From contig DLLA01000202.1 of assembly GCA_002479035.1 (NCBI GenBank), forward strand, positions 1-9,467: a stretch of 9,467 nt of DNA. The letters run 5' to 3'. Shown here piece after piece: positions 1 to 6,733 of the stretch. The stretch is from Bacteroidales bacterium UBA7574 (lineage in GTDB: Bacteria > Bacteroidota > Bacteroidia > Bacteroidales > Paludibacteraceae). Below the pieces are notes generated by a model. The model did not search any database and was not told where the DNA came from. It was given only the letters and a program-made list of their open reading frames with translations. Every line of letters starts with the position of its first letter. Position 1 is the stretch's first letter. A program made the position numbers and the translations under genes.

Positions 1-450
1 ACCTTGGAGGAGATGGCACCCGCCATTGAACGTGCCTACAAGGAGGGCAACGAGGTGATTTGTGAGGCATTTATGAAGGGCGTAGAGATAACCTGCGGGG
101 CATACAAGACGCACGACAAGGCAGTGGCTTTCCCTATCACCGAGGTGGTGACCAAGCACGAGTTCTTCGACTACGACGCCAAATACAACGGGGCGGTTGA
201 GGAGATAACGCCTGCACGTATTCCTGATGAGGTGCGCGATAAGGTGCAGGCACTGACATTGCATATATACGACATTCTGGGCTGCAACGGTATTATCCGG
301 GTGGACTACATATTGACAGAAGGCTGGACGATTAACCTGCTGGAAATCAACACAACACCCGGTATGACCCCCACCTCGTTTATCCCACAGCAAGTGCGTG
401 CCGCAGGGTTGGAGATGAGAGATGTACTTACGGACATCATTGAAAATTAA
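1..450 (+). CDS. ddl: D-alanine--D-alanine ligase, C-terminal part (5' end outside window)
   Basis: This is the last 149 codons of an ATP-grasp ligase that joins two D-alanines for peptidoglycan precursors in the cytoplasm. The frame is open from base 1, so the gene begins upstream and the N-terminal and most of the central ATP-grasp domains are missing. Visible family signatures are E-V-T-C-G near residue 30, the I-I-R-V-D strand near residue 100 (Arg and metal-binding Asp), and L-L-E-I-N-T-T-P-G-M-T near residues 113-123, which carries the metal-binding Glu and Asn. The Ser/Thr-Phe-Ile-Pro segment that follows is also typical of Ddl. The TAA stop lies inside a short direct repeat. A prenyl synthase gene follows on the same strand after 44 bp with no promoter motif visible between them, so co-transcription is likely. 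Identification is firm. Confidence 0.95.
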   Translation, partial: TLEEMAPAIERAYKEGNEVICEAFMKGVEITCGAYKTHDKAVAFPITEVVTKHEFFDYDAKYNGAVEEITPARIPDEVRDKVQALTLHIYDILGCNGIIRVDYILTEGWTINLLEINTTPGMTPTSFIPQQVRAAGLEMRDVLTDIIEN

Positions 451-468
451 GAATGATGAATTAAGAAT
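445..468. repeat. Direct repeat AATTAAGAAT x2 at ddl end
   Basis: Two copies of the 10-mer AATTAAGAAT (445-454 and 459-468) are separated by GATG. The first copy contains the ddl stop codon. Repeats of this AATTAAGAATT type are common between genes in Bacteroidales, from memory. No function is evident. Confidence 0.6.
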
Positions 469-494
469 TGCAAGATTCGTCTAATTCCCACATT

Positions 495-1445
495 ATGAAA
501 GATATAGAGCAAGAAATAAAGAAACTGAATTGGAACCGCGAGCCCAGAGGACTTTACGAACCTATCGGGTACACCTTGGAGAGCGGCGGCAAGCGTTTGC
601 GCCCGCAGTTGGCAATGCTTGCCTCCGAGATATTCGGCGGCAAGGACGAGGATGTGCTTCCCGCAGCCTTGGCGTTGGAAGTGTTTCATAATTTCACGCT
701 TTTGCATGACGATGTGATGGACCGTGCCGATGTACGTCGCGGACGCCCTACGGTGCATGTGCGTTGGAATGACAATACAGCCATCCTCTCCGGCGACCAG
801 ATGCTGATAGAGGCATACAAACTGCTATCGGGGGTCCCTGCGGAGAAGTTGCCCGAGGTGCTGCGATTGTTCAACAAGATGGGCACAGAGATATGCGAGG
901 GGCAACAGTATGACGTGGATTTCGAGGGCAAGGAAGATACGACCATTGAGGACTACCTGATGATGATTCGCCGCAAGACTTCCGTCTTACTGGCTACCGC
1001 CCTGCAGACAGGTGCCTACATCGCAGGGGCTGACGACAAAGCACAAGACGCTCTGTATCAATATGGTATCAACTTAGGATTGGCATTCCAGATACAAGAC
1101 GACATCCTTGACTGCTGGGGCGACCCTGCTACTTTCGGCAAGGCAATAGGCGGCGACATTGTGTGCAACAAGAAGACATACGTACTGCTCACAGCACTGA
1201 AAATGGCAGACTCCGCTACCCGTTTGGAATTGGAGCATTGGCTGCAAGCCATACATGCGCCCAAAGAAGACAAGATATTGGCTGTCACTGAGTTGTACAA
1301 CCGCCTTGGTGTACGCAAAGTCTGCGAAGAGGTGGTGGAACAATACACCCGCCAAGCACTGGAGTGCCTCAACACCCTTCCTCAGAATGAGGGTACCCAA
1401 GCCCTACGCGCCTTAGCCGATAAAATGGTAAAAAGGAGAAAATAG
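495..1445 (+). CDS. Polyprenyl synthase, short-chain type signature (FPP/GGPP synthase-like)
   Basis: This is a 316-aa trans-isoprenyl diphosphate synthase, full length for the family, which condenses IPP with allylic diphosphates in the cytoplasm. Landmarks are G-G-K-R-L-R-P (31-37), the first aspartate-rich motif D-D-V-M-D (72-76) followed by R-R-G, E-G-Q-Q-Y-D (135-140), R-R-K-T (159-162), and the second aspartate-rich motif D-D-I-L-D (202-206) preceded by F-Q. Position -5 before the first motif is Phe67. A bulky aromatic there is the known stop for chain growth in type I short-chain synthases, so an FPP or GGPP product is inferred; the exact length is not certain. The ATG at 495 was chosen over an in-frame TTG at 468, which lies inside the upstream repeat and adds only nine unconserved residues. 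It follows ddl by 44 bp and probably shares its transcript. Confidence 0.92.
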   Translation: MKDIEQEIKKLNWNREPRGLYEPIGYTLESGGKRLRPQLAMLASEIFGGKDEDVLPAALALEVFHNFTLLHDDVMDRADVRRGRPTVHVRWNDNTAILSGDQMLIEAYKLLSGVPAEKLPEVLRLFNKMGTEICEGQQYDVDFEGKEDTTIEDYLMMIRRKTSVLLATALQTGAYIAGADDKAQDALYQYGINLGLAFQIQDDILDCWGDPATFGKAIGGDIVCNKKTYVLLTALKMADSATRLELEHWLQAIHAPKEDKILAVTELYNRLGVRKVCEEVVEQYTRQALECLNTLPQNEGTQALRALADKMVKRRK

Positions 1446-1450
1446 AGACT

Positions 1451-1483
1451 CCCCAGCCTCTCCAAAGGAGGGGCTTAGCGGGG
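1451..1483. repeat. Palindromic intergenic element (stem-loop)
   Basis: An 8-bp stem (1456-1463 with 1467-1474, one G-T pair, AAA loop) is extended by an outer CCCC/GGGG pairing (1451-1454 with 1480-1483). It begins five bases after the prenyl synthase stop. No T-run follows, so it does not look like a standard intrinsic terminator. The CTCCAAAGGAG core resembles dispersed palindromes I recall from Bacteroidales genomes. It could stabilise or process the 3' end of the upstream mRNA. No second copy was seen in the window. Confidence 0.55.
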
Positions 1484-1547
1484 CAAGTGAAGCAAGTCCA
1501 ACAAGACTAACAGCAACCAATGTACAACAACAAATAAACTATCCCAA

Positions 1548-2318
1548 ATGCCTTATCGTCGATTACCAAAAACAGACAAAGCACGTTTGAGAGCCCTGCA
1601 GCGGGCGGTACAACGTGCCGGAGAAGCGGATTTCAACAACCAACCCATCAAATACCACACCCTGAGCGAGGCACAGCGTTTCCTCATGCAGTTCGAGAAC
1701 CAGGTGGCGCAATATCATGCCAACTTCGATACGAAAGTGTCTGCCAACAAGCAATACAGGCATAAGGTACACAACGCACGCATGTATATCTCGCACTTCA
1801 TTCAGGTGCTGAACCTTGCTGTGATTCGCGGTGAGATTAAGCGCAGCCAAAAAGAGTTGTACAAGTTAGACCCCACCAACACCACCCTACCTGACCTCTC
1901 GACAGAGGAAAGCCTGTTGGAATGGGGAAAGAATATCATCGAAGGCGAACAGCAACGCACCGCACAAGGCGGATTCCCCATATACAATCCCGCCATCAAC
2001 AAGGTGCAGGTGCACTACGATATTTTCAAAGAAAACTACACCACCCACAACCTGCACAAAAAGACACACACTCGTGTGTATGAGGACATTGAGACTATGC
2101 GTAAGGATGCGGACAGGATACTCTTGGATATATGGAACCAGGTGGAAGCATTCTACCACGACGAACTGCCATACGCGCGTCTGCAGAAGTGCAAGGAGTA
2201 CGGGCTCATCTACTACTACCGTACCGGTGAGGCATTGATTACGCCCGAGACAGACAAAGAGATACAAGAGCAAATGCGCCGGCAGACTACCCTTGAATGG
2301 TCTGAGAAGGGAGAATGA
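1548..2318 (+). CDS. Conserved-looking protein of unknown function (256 aa)
   Basis: I do not recognise a named family. The 256-aa product begins M-P-Y-R-R-L-P-K-T-D-K and is rich in Lys, Arg, Glu and Gln. It has no signal peptide and no membrane segment, so it is probably a soluble cytoplasmic protein. Most of it looks helical. The end is more distinctive: aromatic residues around Y-G-L-I-Y-Y-Y-R-T-G-E near residues 223-233, then an acidic, Gln-rich tail. The ATG at 1548 is the first start after stops in this frame. It lies 102 bp after the prenyl synthase, beyond a palindromic element, and no TAnnTTTG promoter is visible, so it may depend on read-through. Its last 32 bp overlap the 3' end of the opposing cyclo-ligase gene. 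Codon use looks like that of its neighbours. The overlapping reading frames on the other strand look like shadows. Confidence 0.8.
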   Translation: MPYRRLPKTDKARLRALQRAVQRAGEADFNNQPIKYHTLSEAQRFLMQFENQVAQYHANFDTKVSANKQYRHKVHNARMYISHFIQVLNLAVIRGEIKRSQKELYKLDPTNTTLPDLSTEESLLEWGKNIIEGEQQRTAQGGFPIYNPAINKVQVHYDIFKENYTTHNLHKKTHTRVYEDIETMRKDADRILLDIWNQVEAFYHDELPYARLQKCKEYGLIYYYRTGEALITPETDKEIQEQMRRQTTLEWSEKGE

Positions 2319-2889
2319 CCTGTTTCAGGCGTTTGTCACGACGTTCGGTAGGCACTTTCTCTACCAACTGGAAGTCATACCCTACTCCCACCAATGTGGA
2401 GTGACGGTGCTGTGGCAGGAAACGGTCATAGTACCCGCCACCACGCCCGAGACGGTTGCATTGCTTGTCGAACGCCACGCCCGGAATCAGGATAAGGTCT
2501 ATCTTGCCCGTGTAGGGTTCCGTCTGTGGTTCGGGAATGCCGAACTTACCCCGTTTCATCAAGTCATTACCGCGATAGGGGCAAGCATCCATCATCTTCT
2601 TGTGGGTGACAGGAAAGAGAAACGTCTTCTCGTGCTTGTATTTCTTCACAAGTGCCAACAGACTGATTTCATTATGAATAGGGTAATACAGCAGCACTGT
2701 CTTTGCCCCGATGAAGCACGGTTGCTGCTCCAGCCGCTCCACCACACGGGCAGACGATTCCTGCACCTGCTCCTGCGTAAGCATACGGCGTTTCTGATTC
2801 AGCAACTCACGCATCTCCGACTTCTCTCTGCGAATACGATTGTGAGGAAGCAGTTGCAACAAATCACGGATGTTAGTCTCAAAAAGCAT
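2287..2889 (-). CDS. 5-formyltetrahydrofolate cyclo-ligase (MTHFS/YgfA family)
   Basis: This enzyme uses ATP to convert 5-formyl-THF to 5,10-methenyl-THF, returning a storage or inhibitory folate to one-carbon metabolism in the cytoplasm. The key signature is L-G-R-G-G-G-Y-Y-D-R-F (147-157 of the 200-aa form), preceded by I-P-G-V-A-F-D. The later V-G-Y-D-F-Q-L-V-E-K-V-P strand is also typical. The N-terminal helix M-R-E-L-L-N-Q-K-R-R matches the start of the family domain. Three ATGs are in frame, at 2913, 2889 and 2817. The first lies inside the predicted -7 box and upstream of the transcription start, so it is unlikely. I use 2889, giving 200 aa with about a 15-base leader. The 2817 ATG gives 176 aa and also fits family length. 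The 3' end overlaps the convergent unknown gene by 32 bp. Confidence 0.92.
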   Translation of the reverse strand: MLFETNIRDLLQLLPHNRIRREKSEMRELLNQKRRMLTQEQVQESSARVVERLEQQPCFIGAKTVLLYYPIHNEISLLALVKKYKHEKTFLFPVTHKKMMDACPYRGNDLMKRGKFGIPEPQTEPYTGKIDLILIPGVAFDKQCNRLGRGGGYYDRFLPQHRHSTLVGVGYDFQLVEKVPTERRDKRLKQVILPSQTIQG

Positions 2890-2910
2890 ATTTATCACGG
2901 AAAAACAACG

Positions 2911-2942
2911 CAAAATTACTGCTTTATTTGCATATCTGCAAA
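2911..2942 (-). promoter_or_regulatory. Bacteroidota-type promoter for the cyclo-ligase gene
   Basis: Read on the minus strand, this is TTTG (2942-2939), a 20-base spacer, then TAATTTTG (2918-2911), matching the Bacteroidota -33 TTTG / -7 TAnnTTTG consensus. Transcription should start a few bases below 2911, near 2900-2906, just upstream of the ATG at 2889. It is interleaved with a promoter facing the other way. Confidence 0.75.
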
Positions 2943-2958
2943 AATGGCACTAACTTTG
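2927..2958 (+). promoter_or_regulatory. Bacteroidota-type promoter for the lipoprotein gene
   Basis: TTTG (2927-2930), a 20-base spacer, then TAACTTTG (2951-2958) matches the -33/-7 consensus of Bacteroidota primary-sigma promoters. Transcription would start near 2962-2966, leaving a leader of only about 10 bases before the ATG at 2974. It shares its central 16 bp with the divergent cyclo-ligase promoter. It probably also drives the downstream prenyl synthase gene. Confidence 0.8.
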
Positions 2959-2973
2959 TACGAGTTTTCTGAT

Positions 2974-4323
2974 ATGAAGCGACTTCTATACATAATGCCC
3001 CTGCTCTTGCTCCTGCTCGCAAGTTGTCAAGAGAAGACGACGGAGACCACCTCCTCCTACGCTGAGATTACAGCCTTCACTTTTGCCACCGATACCGCTA
3101 ATCCGGGGCTGACTGCCGCTACCTACAAGGTAGAGCAACGCACCGACACAGGGTATATATATAATAAGGACAGTCTGACTTTCGGTACCCGCTTGGACAG
3201 CGTCGTGCCGCGTTTCACGTACAAGGCTACACCTGCTTCCGTCACCATCGTTCTCCCTGACACTTCCATTGTTGCGACAGGCACGGACACTGTGGATTTC
3301 AGCCGCGAACCAATCTTCGTGCATGTCAAATCCTCGGACTTGACTAACGAGAAGTGGTACCAACTGATGTTCACCGTCCACCAAGTGGACCCCGACCTGT
3401 ACGTATGGACACGCCTTACCGAGCGTATCTTCACCCGCACGTGTGACATGCAGGCGTTCTATGTCAACGGACAACTGGTATTATTCACCAACGACGGTAT
3501 ATCCACCGAAGTCTATACCTCGTCCGATGGCTCGGTATGGGCAAAGGGCAATGTAGCCGGACTTCCCGCCAACTGCCGTGTGCGCAATATCCTGCAACTC
3601 GGCAGCACCCTCTATTACGCAGACGGCGACTACCTCTACACTTCCACCGACATCACCACGTGGACTGCCAACGACTATAGCAGCCGTACCTATTCCTTTG
3701 TCAATATGCTGGTGGCTTTCGACAACAAGGCTTGGTGTATATTACGCGACCGCAGCACAGACCAACTGCTCTTGGGCTGTACCCAACATGACAGCATTCT
3801 GCCCTCGCAACCCGTGTATGGTCTGCAAGGCAACAGCAATATCCTTCCCGAAGACTTCCCTGTGAGCGACTTCGCAGCCCTCTCGTTTGCAGCCAGCAGT
3901 GAGCGTCCGCGTGCTATGATTATAGGCGGACGGGCCGAAGACGGCACTCCGCTCAACACCCGCTGGAACCTCGAGTATGAGATGTCAGCAGGCTACAGAA
4001 TCAAGAATTTCTCTATCGAACAACCTGATTTTCATTCTCTTACAGGCATATCGGTAATACAATATGACAACCATCTGGTTATGTTCGGCGGTATAGACAA
4101 CGACCTCACATGGCGTACATCCATGCTCTTCTCCGATGATGAGGGTATGAATTGGTACGTACCCGATACAGCCCACAACCACCTGCCCGACACCTACGGA
4201 CAACGCCAGAAACAGACCGCCGTAACAGATGCGCACAACAACATCTATCTCATTGGAGGTCAGTCATTTACAGAAACATTCAGCGATGTGTATCGCGGAT
4301 ATTTAACTTCCATAGATTGGTAA
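2974..4323 (+). CDS. DUF6242-like lipoprotein with C-terminal beta-propeller features
   Basis: This 449-aa exported lipoprotein has unknown function. The signal is M-K-R-L-L followed by a Leu-rich core and the lipobox L-A-S-C, with Cys18 lipidated; the residues after it (Q-E-K-T-T-E) are not a strong surface-export signal. Residues about 30-140 form a beta-rich domain typical of DUF6242 proteins of Bacteroides, ending in Y-Q-L-M-F-T-V-H. The rest looks like a propeller. Asp-box-like turns S-x-D-x-x-x-W occur at 183-189 and 224-230, with S-D-D-E-G-M-N-W at 387-394. Kelch-like Gly-Gly strands include M-I-I-G-G-R, V-M-F-G-G-I and, near the end, Y-L-I-G-G-Q. The family name is from memory, so function is left open; ligand binding or a scaffold role is an inference. 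Its TAA overlaps the next gene's ATG. Confidence 0.85.
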   Translation: MKRLLYIMPLLLLLLASCQEKTTETTSSYAEITAFTFATDTANPGLTAATYKVEQRTDTGYIYNKDSLTFGTRLDSVVPRFTYKATPASVTIVLPDTSIVATGTDTVDFSREPIFVHVKSSDLTNEKWYQLMFTVHQVDPDLYVWTRLTERIFTRTCDMQAFYVNGQLVLFTNDGISTEVYTSSDGSVWAKGNVAGLPANCRVRNILQLGSTLYYADGDYLYTSTDITTWTANDYSSRTYSFVNMLVAFDNKAWCILRDRSTDQLLLGCTQHDSILPSQPVYGLQGNSNILPEDFPVSDFAALSFAASSERPRAMIIGGRAEDGTPLNTRWNLEYEMSAGYRIKNFSIEQPDFHSLTGISVIQYDNHLVMFGGIDNDLTWRTSMLFSDDEGMNWYVPDTAHNHLPDTYGQRQKQTAVTDAHNNIYLIGGQSFTETFSDVYRGYLTSIDW

Positions 4324-5321
4324 TGCACATGGATACTATACAGGAGATTCGCAAACCCATACAACAAGAGTTTCGACAGTACGAACAAGCCTTTGCGGAT
4401 GCTCTCCAATCCGATAACAAACTTCTATCCGAAGTATTAGACTATATCCACTCCAAGCGCGGCAAACAACTGCGTCCTATACTCGTATTGCTGTCGTCTG
4501 CCGTATGCCGGGGTATCACTGAAAAGACCATTCAAACCGCTGTGGCTTTGGAACTGATGCACACAGCCTCTCTCATTCACGACGATGTGGTGGACGATTC
4601 CCCTCTGCGCCGTGGCAATGAGGCAGTACATACCCGTTGGAGCAACAAGATTGCCGTGCTCGTGGGAGATTATATGCTCGCGCAAGTGATTGACATACTG
4701 GCGGGCGTGCACAACACTACCATCCTCAATACGGTAGCCGAGATGGGAGAGGCACTCTCGTCGGGCGAACTGCTGCAACTGCATACAGGACAGTCTATGT
4801 GGATTTCCGAGCAACAATACATGCGTATTATCGAACAGAAAACCGCCTGTCTCTTTGCCGCCTGCAGTGCTGCCGGTGCTGCCAGTTCAGGGGCTACTTC
4901 CCGCCAAATCACCGCGCTCAGACAGTACGGACTGCAACTCGGGCTATGCTTCCAACTCAAAGACGATGTGCTTGATTTCTCTGACATTGAGGATATCGGC
5001 AAGCCTACCATGAATGACATTCGTGACGGGAAAGCCACCCTGCCCCTGCTCATATCCCTGCAGCGTGCCGGCAAGGAAGAAGCGGATTCTATTCGTGATT
5101 TGGCAGAAGGGCTGGCGCAGAATGCTCCTCATATTGATGCTTTCGAGGCGGAACAGGAAATAAAATCGTTCGTCCTGCGTTATGACGGCATCCGCTATGC
5201 CCATCAAGAGATGCAAAAACACCGCAGACGTGCCATAGAAGCACTTGCGATGTTCCCCGATAACCGTTACAAGAACAGTTTGATGACGCTATTGGATTAT
5301 GCCATCAACCGCGTCTATTAG
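4323..5321 (+). CDS. Polyprenyl synthase, long-chain type signature (octaprenyl/solanesyl-like)
   Basis: This is a 332-aa trans-prenyl diphosphate synthase, likely making the long side chain used for menaquinone. Landmarks are R-G-K-Q-L-R-P (46-52), the first aspartate-rich motif D-D-V-V-D (87-91) in the context H-T-A-S-L-I-H, then P-L-R-R-G, G-E-L-L-Q-L (148-153), E-Q-K-T (171-174), and the second motif D-D-V-L-D (214-218) with F-Q-L-K before it. Position -5 is Ala82, the small residue found in long-chain enzymes such as IspB, where the paralogue at 495 has Phe. The exact chain length cannot be read from sequence. The start ATG at 4323 shares one base with the lipoprotein stop (TAATG), which suggests translational coupling. 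An ATG at 4329 is also possible and gives a family-like M-D start. The 3' end overlaps convergent sufD by 33 bp. Confidence 0.92.
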   Translation: MHMDTIQEIRKPIQQEFRQYEQAFADALQSDNKLLSEVLDYIHSKRGKQLRPILVLLSSAVCRGITEKTIQTAVALELMHTASLIHDDVVDDSPLRRGNEAVHTRWSNKIAVLVGDYMLAQVIDILAGVHNTTILNTVAEMGEALSSGELLQLHTGQSMWISEQQYMRIIEQKTACLFAACSAAGAASSGATSRQITALRQYGLQLGLCFQLKDDVLDFSDIEDIGKPTMNDIRDGKATLPLLISLQRAGKEEADSIRDLAEGLAQNAPHIDAFEAEQEIKSFVLRYDGIRYAHQEMQKHRRRAIEALAMFPDNRYKNSLMTLLDYAINRVY

Positions 5322-5942
5322 TTGCTGCTGCACCTTTTCATCCGACGCTGCACGCACCACGTCATCAAAGAAAGCGCACAACAATAGTCTGTACGCCGTT
5401 TCCCTGTCTATACACCGTTGCTGCATATAGAATATCGCAGACTCGTCCAACTGCCCTGTGGTAGCCCCATGGTTGGCTTTCACATCGTCGGCGTATATCT
5501 CCAACTGCGGTTCGGTGGTCATCATGGCACTGCGCGACAAGAGTATATTGCGGTTGGTCTGATATGCTTCCACCTTCTGCGCATCGGGCAGTATTTTCAG
5601 TTCACCTCTAAAGGAACCGCGCGACTCATTATCCAGCACATATTTGAACAACTGCGAGGAATAGCCCCCGCCCACATTGTGCAATACGCGCGTCAGCGTA
5701 TGCACCTCCTGTTTGCCACGGACGATTCCCATGCCATACAACTCCGTATGACAACCTTTGCCATTCTGCTCCACCACTATTGTGGAACACCATGTACCGT
5801 CAGCCGCAGTCTCGGGCAGGCAAATCACGTGCAAGCGCAGCGTAGAACCCTCTTCCTGCACGATATGCCAATCCACATCGGGCTCGTTGATGAGTACCCA
5901 TTCGCGCGTCTCGCCACTATGTAAAATTATCTCTTTCGTCAT
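5289..5942 (-). CDS. sufD: SufD-like Fe-S assembly protein, short form lacking the N-terminal region
   Basis: The 217-aa product matches the core beta-helix and C-terminal helices of SufD, the partner of SufB and SufC in the Fe-S scaffold. Diagnostic stretches are A-Y-Q-T-N-R-N-I-L-L-S (126-136), P-Q-L-E-I-Y-A-D-D-V-K (145-155) and H-G-A-T-T-G-Q-L-D-E (158-167). Usual SufD proteins are about 420-450 aa, so roughly the first 200 residues are absent. The gap to sufC is only 50 bp, so there is no room for a frameshifted remainder. Where many SufD proteins have Cys-Ser-His, this one has Ala-Asn-His (156-158); the His is kept. It is the last gene of the minus-strand unit and overlaps the opposing prenyl synthase by 33 bp. 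It may be a natural short form, a deletion product or an assembly artefact. The family is clear, but its activity is uncertain. Confidence 0.88.
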   Translation of the reverse strand: MTKEIILHSGETREWVLINEPDVDWHIVQEEGSTLRLHVICLPETAADGTWCSTIVVEQNGKGCHTELYGMGIVRGKQEVHTLTRVLHNVGGGYSSQLFKYVLDNESRGSFRGELKILPDAQKVEAYQTNRNILLSRSAMMTTEPQLEIYADDVKANHGATTGQLDESAIFYMQQRCIDRETAYRLLLCAFFDDVVRAASDEKVQQQLIDAVDGIIQ

Positions 5943-5992
5943 GAAATCAATGCTTAATCGTTGGTGGTTGGTTATAGGATAGTGGTAGGTTG

Positions 5993-6733
5993 CTACTCGT
6001 TGAGGAATGCATAGCCCTTCTCCTCCAACTCCAAAGCCAACTCTTTGCCTGCGGTACGTACAATCTGCCCATGCGCCAACACATGCACAAAGTCGGGCAC
6101 GATATAGTCCAACAGACGCTGATAGTGCGTAATCACAATGGATGCCGTGTGCGGGGTCTTGAGTTTGTTGACTCCCTCAGCCACAATGCGCAGTGCATCA
6201 ATATCCAAGCCGGAGTCTGTCTCGTCGAGTATGGACAGGCAGGGCTCCAACATCGCCATCTGGAATATCTCATTACGCTTCTTCTCACCTCCCGAGAATC
6301 CTTCGTTCACTGAGCGGGAGGTCAGTTTGTTGTCCATGCCGACCAAGGCTTTCTTCTCGCGCATTAAACGCAAGAACTCCGTTGCCGACAGCGGTTCCTC
6401 ACCCTTGTATTGGCGTTTCTCGTTCACCGCGGTGCGCAGGAAGTTCACCATTGACACTCCGGGAATCTCCACGGGGTATTGGAACGACAGGAACAACCCT
6501 TCGCGTGCCCGTACTTCGGGTGCCATTTCCAACAAGTTCTTTCCGTTGAAAGTCACCTCACCTTCTGTCACCGTGTAGGCAGGATTGCCCACCAGCACAT
6601 TTGACAATGTCGATTTGCCTGCGCCATTCGGCCCCATTATCGCGTGTACCTCGCCCTCATTGATGGTCAGATTGACTCCGCGAAGTATCTCTTTGCCTGC
6701 TATAGAGGCGTGTAAATTCTTTATTTCCAGCAT
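5993..6733 (-). CDS. sufC: SufC, Fe-S cluster assembly ATPase
   Basis: This is a 246-aa cytoplasmic ABC-type ATPase of the SUF system, which powers rearrangement of the SufB-SufD scaffold during Fe-S cluster assembly. All motifs are intact: Walker [10 protein letters not shown] (34-42), the Q-loop F-Q-Y-P, the signature [10 protein letters not shown], Walker [13 protein letters not shown], and the switch His in I-T-H-Y-Q-R-L-L. Length and sequence are standard for SufC, so it looks functional. Its ATG lies inside the end of the cyclase gene (13-bp overlap), which points to co-translation in one operon. sufD follows after 50 bp. The usual Bacteroidales neighbours sufB and sufS are not next to it. 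Confidence 0.97.
   Translation of the reverse strand: MLEIKNLHASIAGKEILRGVNLTINEGEVHAIMGPNGAGKSTLSNVLVGNPAYTVTEGEVTFNGKNLLEMAPEVRAREGLFLSFQYPVEIPGVSMVNFLRTAVNEKRQYKGEEPLSATEFLRLMREKKALVGMDNKLTSRSVNEGFSGGEKKRNEIFQMAMLEPCLSILDETDSGLDIDALRIVAEGVNKLKTPHTASIVITHYQRLLDYIVPDFVHVLAHGQIVRTAGKELALELEEKGYAFLNE

Noticed and set aside
2290..2311. CCCTT/AAGGG hairpin as a terminator in the convergent overlap
   Set aside because: It has only a 5-bp stem with a 12-base loop, no T-run on either side, and lies within coding sequence of both genes.
2293..2973. In-frame extension of the lipoprotein gene far upstream on the + strand
   Set aside because: It is the antisense of the cyclo-ligase gene plus the promoter region. 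The lipobox signal peptide and the promoter fix the start at 2974.
4152..4322. Upstream extension of the second prenyl synthase frame
   Set aside because: It overlaps the lipoprotein coding region in another frame. The family N-terminus begins at 4323 or 4329.
5418..5924. 168-codon + strand frame opposite sufD
   Set aside because: The minus strand carries the SufD signatures. The composition is His- and Cys-rich, as expected of an antisense frame.
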